DNA of 10,725 bases, from assembly GCA_007123985.1 (NCBI GenBank), contig SLGA01000230.1, positions 1-10,725 on the forward strand. The letters are read 5' to 3'. The translations under genes and the position numbers were made by a program. The notes under the pieces are model-generated. The model ran no database searches. It was not told the DNA's origin and saw nothing but the letters and a program-made list of their open reading frames with translations. Below, one piece after another: positions 7,286 through 10,725 of the stretch (positions are counted from its first letter, which is position 1; every line of letters starts with the position of its first letter). The DNA is from Balneolaceae bacterium. GTDB lineage: Bacteria > Bacteroidota > Rhodothermia > Balneolales > Balneolaceae.

Positions 7286-7497
7286 GACTATTCATCAAGA
7301 GAGACGCTACTTGAGCGCATTCCATATTAGCAAAAATGATTGTAAATCCACAATAATAAATGAGAAAGAGCCGGTAAAAACATAAAATTCAGCATTTTTA
7401 CGGGTATGAAAGCAGAGTAGTAGGTAAAAATACTTATGGAAATTAGAGTTTCGAATCGTTTTTAGTTGGAATTTTGAACTATTGAAACTCAAGAAAT

Positions 7498-7528
7498 AAA
7501 AAAAGCCATCACAATTTGTGATGGCTTT
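7498..7528 (-). terminator. Rho-independent terminator of the Gfo/Idh/MocA-DUF1080 operon
   Basis: Bases 7502-7513 pair perfectly with 7517-7528 (AAGCCATCACA core, 3-nt loop). Read on the minus strand the stem runs into seven T (7498-7504). It lies 29 bases after the DUF1080 stop. The plus-strand exit has only a short TTT, so it acts mainly on minus-strand transcripts. Confidence 0.88.
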
Positions 7529-7557
7529 CGAAAGAAGGGATTTAATCTGGCTGTGGA

Positions 7558-8346
7558 TCAATCCATTTTTCTAATCTTGATATTTCTGAACCAGACGTCA
7601 TCCCCGTGATCCTGCAATGAAATGTAACCGGGCTGATTGATGCCAAATTGCTCATACTCAGCAAACTTACTGTTGGCTACCATTTCATCCCATGCGGGTG
7701 TGCCAAGGTGGTACTCTACAACAGGTACGCCATTCTGAAAATGAACAACTGTGCCTCTGTAAACCAGTACCTCAGCTTTATTCCATTCGCCTGCACCACG
7801 GAAGTTTTGTGGATTTGCAGGAATCAGGTCGTAAAGACTTCCGGCTTTTCTGTTTCCGTCAACTCCGAGTTCAGCATCGGGGTGGCGATCGTTATCCAAA
7901 ATTTGCATTTCAGGGGCAGATTGCCAGATAGGAGTATTTTCGATTTCCTGGCCAAGGTAGAAGATTCCGGAGTTACCTCCTTCCGAAACTTTCCATTCAA
8001 GCGAGAGCCTGAAATTATGGAACTTTTCATCAAAAATTATATCTCCGCCTTCACCACCTGCTTCGCCCATTCCTGTGCCAATTACACGCAGTGTGCCATC
8101 ATCCTCAACTACCCAGCCGCCTTCAGGGAATGAATCCTGGTTGTAGCCGCGCCAGCCCGTTGTGGTTTCACCGTCAAAAAGAAGCACCCAGCCCTGGTCA
8201 ATTTCCTCCTGGGTAAGAGTGTTTACAGGAACTTCAGTTTCCGGTTCTGTTTGTTCTGTTTGTTGTTCTTCTGAGGAGCAGGCTGCAAGTAAAACAGCAG
8301 CCAAAACTACAGAAGAAACAACAGTAATCATCGAAGTGATCTTCAT
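7558..8346 (-). CDS. DUF1080 (3-keto-disaccharide hydrolase family) lipoprotein
   Basis: A 262-residue protein. Residues 1-23 are a lipoprotein signal peptide with lipobox LAAC and lipid-anchor Cys23, followed by an acidic Glu/Gln/Thr-rich linker to about residue 42. Residues about 52-262 form one DUF1080 beta-sandwich, with family signatures WVLLFDGETTTGW, the GGDIIFDEKFHNFRL strand, GGNSGIFYLG, PEMQILDNDRHPDA, and a C-terminal ISLQDHGDDVWFRNIKI. The family resembles concanavalin-type folds, and characterised members cleave 3-keto-glycosides made by a partner oxidoreductase. It lies 33 bases after a Gfo/Idh/MocA oxidoreductase gene on the same strand and has its own terminator, so the pair is an operon. 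It is expected in the periplasm, tethered to a membrane; the exact sugar is unknown. The start is ATG without Shine-Dalgarno. Confidence 0.92.
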   Translation of the reverse strand: MKITSMITVVSSVVLAAVLLAACSSEEQQTEQTEPETEVPVNTLTQEEIDQGWVLLFDGETTTGWRGYNQDSFPEGGWVVEDDGTLRVIGTGMGEAGGEGGDIIFDEKFHNFRLSLEWKVSEGGNSGIFYLGQEIENTPIWQSAPEMQILDNDRHPDAELGVDGNRKAGSLYDLIPANPQNFRGAGEWNKAEVLVYRGTVVHFQNGVPVVEYHLGTPAWDEMVANSKFAEYEQFGINQPGYISLQDHGDDVWFRNIKIRKMD

Positions 8347-8379
8347 AGGTTATAAAGTTATGTTTTCGTTCAGATTAAA

Positions 8380-9900
8380 TTAAGCCGGCATATCTGGCAA
8401 GTCCCATCCTTCACGATAATTCGTTTTGATGAGGCTGTTTGCAAATTCGCGAGCATTTAGAGGGTCAGTCATTTCACGACGGAATGATGGATGTCCATCT
8501 TCGATTGTAAATCCGTCTTCAATGATGATTCTCAGGCTTTCGTCAGGGCCGATATTAGTGAATTGCATGTTTTCTCCATCCCAGTGCAGTTCTTTATTTA
8601 AAGCCTGCAGGCGAACAGCCAATACACCCATTACAACCATTTCATTGAAAGGACCTGATTCGTGGAAAGCAGATTTTGCTTCTACACGGTATTCAGGGCT
8701 CTCTTTACAAGCGCGTACCCAATCCATATAGTGGTCAGAATCAACACGACGCTCAGTCTTAGGAACTTCCGGTACTCTGCCGGACAGTAACCATGGGTCT
8801 GATCCGTAGCAACCGCAAACCATCGTATCTTTCGAGCCGTGGAAAATTACAGCACCACCCTGGTGATTCATGTTTCCGCCACCCGGCCATCTTTCAGGCT
8901 TATATTTTTGTGCTTCTGTCCAGCCTTCAGGCTTCACAGGCTGCAGGCCACCATCGTACCAGTCAATTTCAACTGCTGGCTGAATACCGAAGCTGGTTTC
9001 TCTTCTTGGATAAACAAGGCGTACTTTTTGCGAAACCGGTGCGCTGTCTCTAAGCAGCATAGACGAGCTTCCCTGTACTTTTGTAGGATAACCAAGTTCA
9101 AGAGCTTTAAACGGAGCTTCAAGGATGTGGCAGGCCATATCTCCCAGGGCACCTGTACCGAAATCCCACCAGCCGCGGAAATTCCATGGTGTGTAAATTT
9201 CATGGTATGGCCTCATTTTCGCAGGGCCAACAAACAGATCCCAGTTCATCGTGTCTGGTACAGCCATCTCTTCGGACGGAGTATTGAGTCCCTGTGGCCA
9301 AATTGGGCGATCGGTAAAGGATTCAATTTTCCGAACCTCACCTATTTCACCAGCTCTGATCCATTCAACCATCTGGTTTATTCCTTCGTTTGAAGAACCC
9401 TGATTACCCATTTGTGTGGCTACTTTGTACTTCTCGGCAAGCTTTGTAAGAAGTCTTGATTCGTACACCGTGTGGGTTAAGGGTTTTTCCACGTAAACAT
9501 GTTTCCCAAGTGTCATTGCATGTGCGGCCTGAATAGCGTGGGTATGATCAGATCCGGCAATCACTACAGCATCGATATCATCGATCATTTCGTCATACAT
9601 TACCCGCCAGTCCCAGTATTTTGCGGCATTCGGGAAATAATCAAAACAGTTTTGTGAGTATCTCCAGTCAACATCGCAAAGGGCTACAATATTTTCTGAT
9701 TCCATCTGGCGAAGTACAGCAAAGCCTCTGCCGCCAACCCCAATGCCGGCAATATTCAGTTTATCACTTGGTGCTTTGTGGCCTAAACCACTTACAACTT
9801 TACTTGGCAGAATGGTAAAACCGGCAGAAAATGCAGCAGCTTTTCCAAGAAAATCGCGGCGTGATAGACCATCTTTCTTTTTATTGTCTAACTCTTTCAT
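8380..9900 (-). CDS. Tat-exported Gfo/Idh/MocA family NAD(P)-dependent oxidoreductase
   Basis: A 506-residue protein with a twin-arginine signal, SRRDFLGKAA (13-22), and a hydrophobic stretch to about residue 40; no clear AxA cleavage site. A Rossmann fold follows: GIGVGGRG (52-59) as the dinucleotide loop, then LCDVD (74-78). The signature EKPLTH (138-143) includes Lys139, the usual catalytic lysine. The C-terminal half is the long alpha/beta substrate domain of the bacterial Gfo/Idh/MocA type with the Trp/Gly-rich segment WNFRGWWDFGTGALGDMACH. Members oxidise or reduce sugar hydroxyls with tightly held NAD(P). It is first in the operon with the DUF1080 lipoprotein gene 33 bases downstream, consistent with C3 oxidation of a sugar before glycosidic cleavage; substrate is unknown. 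A role on inositol-like or amino sugars is possible. The ATG start is fixed by the Tat signal; no Shine-Dalgarno is seen. Confidence 0.93.
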   Translation of the reverse strand: MKELDNKKKDGLSRRDFLGKAAAFSAGFTILPSKVVSGLGHKAPSDKLNIAGIGVGGRGFAVLRQMESENIVALCDVDWRYSQNCFDYFPNAAKYWDWRVMYDEMIDDIDAVVIAGSDHTHAIQAAHAMTLGKHVYVEKPLTHTVYESRLLTKLAEKYKVATQMGNQGSSNEGINQMVEWIRAGEIGEVRKIESFTDRPIWPQGLNTPSEEMAVPDTMNWDLFVGPAKMRPYHEIYTPWNFRGWWDFGTGALGDMACHILEAPFKALELGYPTKVQGSSSMLLRDSAPVSQKVRLVYPRRETSFGIQPAVEIDWYDGGLQPVKPEGWTEAQKYKPERWPGGGNMNHQGGAVIFHGSKDTMVCGCYGSDPWLLSGRVPEVPKTERRVDSDHYMDWVRACKESPEYRVEAKSAFHESGPFNEMVVMGVLAVRLQALNKELHWDGENMQFTNIGPDESLRIIIEDGFTIEDGHPSFRREMTDPLNAREFANSLIKTNYREGWDLPDMPA

Positions 9901-10135
9901 GATTGGACGTATTTATTTTTAGGTTCAGTTAACAGATATCCTTTTTTGACAGAGTACATCATATATTACAAATCAGGAAAGTTGGAACTCATATTAGAGG
10001 AGAACACCACTTAGACCGAGCCGGATTTGCTGAATTTGTACTATCAAAATTAGCATACATTGTTGTTATATTAATCTTTTTTTCTTGTTACTTCAATTAA
10101 AAAGGATGTGCTTTGACAGCTTTATACATAATAAA

Positions 10136-10160
10136 GTTCATTATTGGGTTATAATTGAAC
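10136..10160. repeat. Imperfect palindrome upstream of the beta-barrel gene
   Basis: GTTCATTAT (10136-10144) pairs with ATAATTGAAC (10151-10160) with one bulged T and a 6-nt loop. It overlaps the -33 part of the candidate promoter, so it could be a repressor or activator site. The A/T-rich setting makes chance possible. Confidence 0.3.
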
Positions 10161-10175
10161 ATAATGGTAATTCTG
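10144..10175 (+). promoter_or_regulatory. Candidate Bacteroidota-type promoter for the beta-barrel gene
   Basis: TTG at 10144-10146 and TAATTCTG at 10168-10175 (seven of eight positions of TAnnTTTG) are 21 bases apart, the spacing expected for Bacteroidota -33/-7 elements. Transcription would start near 10182, about 72 bases before the ATG. The -7 box has one mismatch, so this is tentative. Confidence 0.3.
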
Positions 10176-10253
10176 TGACTTGTCGATCGCCAGAAACAAT
10201 CATTACAGAATCAGGTTTAGGCTAAAACGGCGGTAAATTCAAAACCAAAATTT

Positions 10254-10725
10254 ATGATGATGAAACGAATGACGAGATGTTCTATTCTTTTAATAGGTTC
10301 ACTTTTTTTCATTTCTTTGAACAATACTGCTCATGCACAATGGGCAGTTGGCGCCTCGTTTGAAATCAGATCGGAAGATCCTACAAATGGTTTTGGCGCG
10401 CGAATTGAAAGAGAAATACTGCAAGGGTTACCACTGCTTGATGCTAATATCAGGGCACATCTCAGCTATTTCAACGAAACTAACAACCTGAGCATCAGCG
10501 AATTTGATATAAGCGGTGACTTTGATGTGTACGACTTTGGCCTGGCTGCAACACTCGGCATAAACGTGGGAATTGTAAAGCCATATGTGGGCTTTGGGGT
10601 GGGAACCGAGAGATATAAATTTAGCCCGGAGATTGCAGAAGCCGCTTTTAAAGAAAGAGGATACTATTATAACGGATTTGGTGGTGCAGAAGTAAGTTTA
10701 CTTCCCTTTCTGAAACCTTTTATCG
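10254..10725 (+). CDS. Outer-membrane beta-barrel protein, N-terminal part (3' end outside window)
   Basis: The frame opens at 10254 and stays open for 157 codons to the window end; an in-frame TAG at 10218-10220 limits the 5' end. The start has three consecutive ATG codons plus a fourth at 10269, so the exact initiator is uncertain. Residues 1-28 are a signal peptide with a basic n-region, the core ILLIGSLFFISL and likely cleavage after AHA before Gln29. The mature part alternates polar and hydrophobic or aromatic residues, with strands such as WAVGASFEIR, FGARIERE, YDFGLAATLGINVG and PYVGFGVGTERY, like small outer-membrane barrels (OMP_b-brl type). It is probably a structural or adhesive barrel; no specific function is evident. 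The leader just before the ATG is A-rich, without Shine-Dalgarno. Confidence 0.78.
   Translation, partial: MMMKRMTRCSILLIGSLFFISLNNTAHAQWAVGASFEIRSEDPTNGFGARIEREILQGLPLLDANIRAHLSYFNETNNLSISEFDISGDFDVYDFGLAATLGINVGIVKPYVGFGVGTERYKFSPEIAEAAFKERGYYYNGFGGAEVSLLPFLKPFI

Larger units (their letters stand above)
7145..7557. other. Non-coding region between the DUF1080 gene and the partner-switch operon
   Basis: These 413 bases carry two minus-strand intrinsic terminators (7498-7528 and 7246-7285) and a candidate promoter (7208-7215). An open frame on the minus strand across 7307-7561 runs through the first terminator and shows no family features, so I treat it as chance. Near-direct TAATATA repeats sit at about 7174-7189 in the partner-switch leader. 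The 212 bases between the two terminators hold no recognisable gene. Confidence 0.6.
9901..10253. other. Divergent intergenic region between the oxidoreductase operon and the beta-barrel gene
   Basis: These 353 bases carry no plausible gene. Promoters for both directions are expected here. On the plus strand a TTG-N21-TAATTCTG arrangement (10144-10175) overlaps an imperfect palindrome (10136-10160). For the minus-strand oxidoreductase I found no convincing promoter element, only A/T-rich sequence. No terminator or known riboswitch pattern is recognised. Confidence 0.6.

Noticed and set aside
7307..7561. 84-codon open frame on the minus strand in the spacer after the DUF1080 gene
   Set aside because: It runs through a strong intrinsic terminator (7498-7528), is Phe/Ser/Leu-rich as expected from A/T-rich non-coding DNA, and shows no domain or signal pattern.
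7648..8133. 161-codon plus-strand open frame antisense to the DUF1080 gene
   Set aside because: It is the shadow of a well-supported gene; its translation has no family motifs.
8839..9393. 184-codon plus-strand open frame antisense to the Gfo/Idh/MocA gene
   Set aside because: The opposite strand encodes an intact oxidoreductase with all signatures; the antisense product looks random.
1..10725. CRISPR arrays, insertion sequences, tRNA or rRNA genes, phage or defence genes
   Set aside because: No regularly spaced repeats, transposase motifs, cloverleaf-like segments or known defence domains were seen on either strand.

Overview
The window (10,725 bases, AT-leaning) looks like an ordinary chromosomal segment of a Gram-negative bacterium of the Bacteroidota/Rhodothermota/Balneolota group. 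A member of Balneolia is my best guess, by inference only. The evidence is a DUF4293 membrane protein (a family largely confined to that group), A/T-rich start regions with almost no Shine-Dalgarno motifs, outer-membrane and lipoprotein genes, and a DUF1080 lipoprotein paired with a Tat-exported Gfo/Idh/MocA oxidoreductase. I saw no mobile element, CRISPR array, tRNA or rRNA.

Layout, left to right. (1) 1-1302 (+): C-terminal part of an RND efflux pump inner-membrane protein, cut by the window start and followed by a hairpin terminator. (2) 1408-2743 (+): a two-gene unit of a DUF4293 membrane protein and an EamA/DMT-type transporter, 7 bases apart, starting with GTG and TTG. (3) 2744-3119: non-coding leader region. 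(4) 3120-4637 (+): an MltF-like lipoprotein with a solute-binding domain fused to a lytic transglycosylase domain. (5) 7144-4621 (-): a compact three-gene partner-switching operon of STAS antagonist, HATPase serine kinase and GAF/PP2C (SpoIIE) phosphatase. Its last gene overlaps the 3' end of the mltF-like gene tail to tail by 17 bases. (6) 7145-7557: non-coding, with two strong minus-strand intrinsic terminators and a candidate promoter for the partner-switch operon. (7) 9900-7558 (-): a two-gene operon of a Tat-signal Gfo/Idh/MocA oxidoreductase and a DUF1080 lipoprotein. (8) 9901-10253: divergent intergenic region. (9) 10254-end (+): start of an outer-membrane beta-barrel protein, cut by the window end.

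How the genes work together. The three regulatory genes form a complete RsbV/RsbW/RsbU-type module: the phosphatase dephosphorylates the STAS protein, which then captures the kinase. No sigma factor lies next to it, so the output partner is unknown. The oxidoreductase and DUF1080 protein fit a periplasmic 3-keto-sugar route, in which C3 is oxidised and the glycosidic bond is then cleaved. The other genes concern the envelope: efflux, small-molecule transport, peptidoglycan turnover and an outer-membrane barrel. I found no convincing wholly new system. The best leads are the sigma-less partner switch, the RND pump lacking the usual proton-relay lysine, and the exported keto-sugar gene pair.
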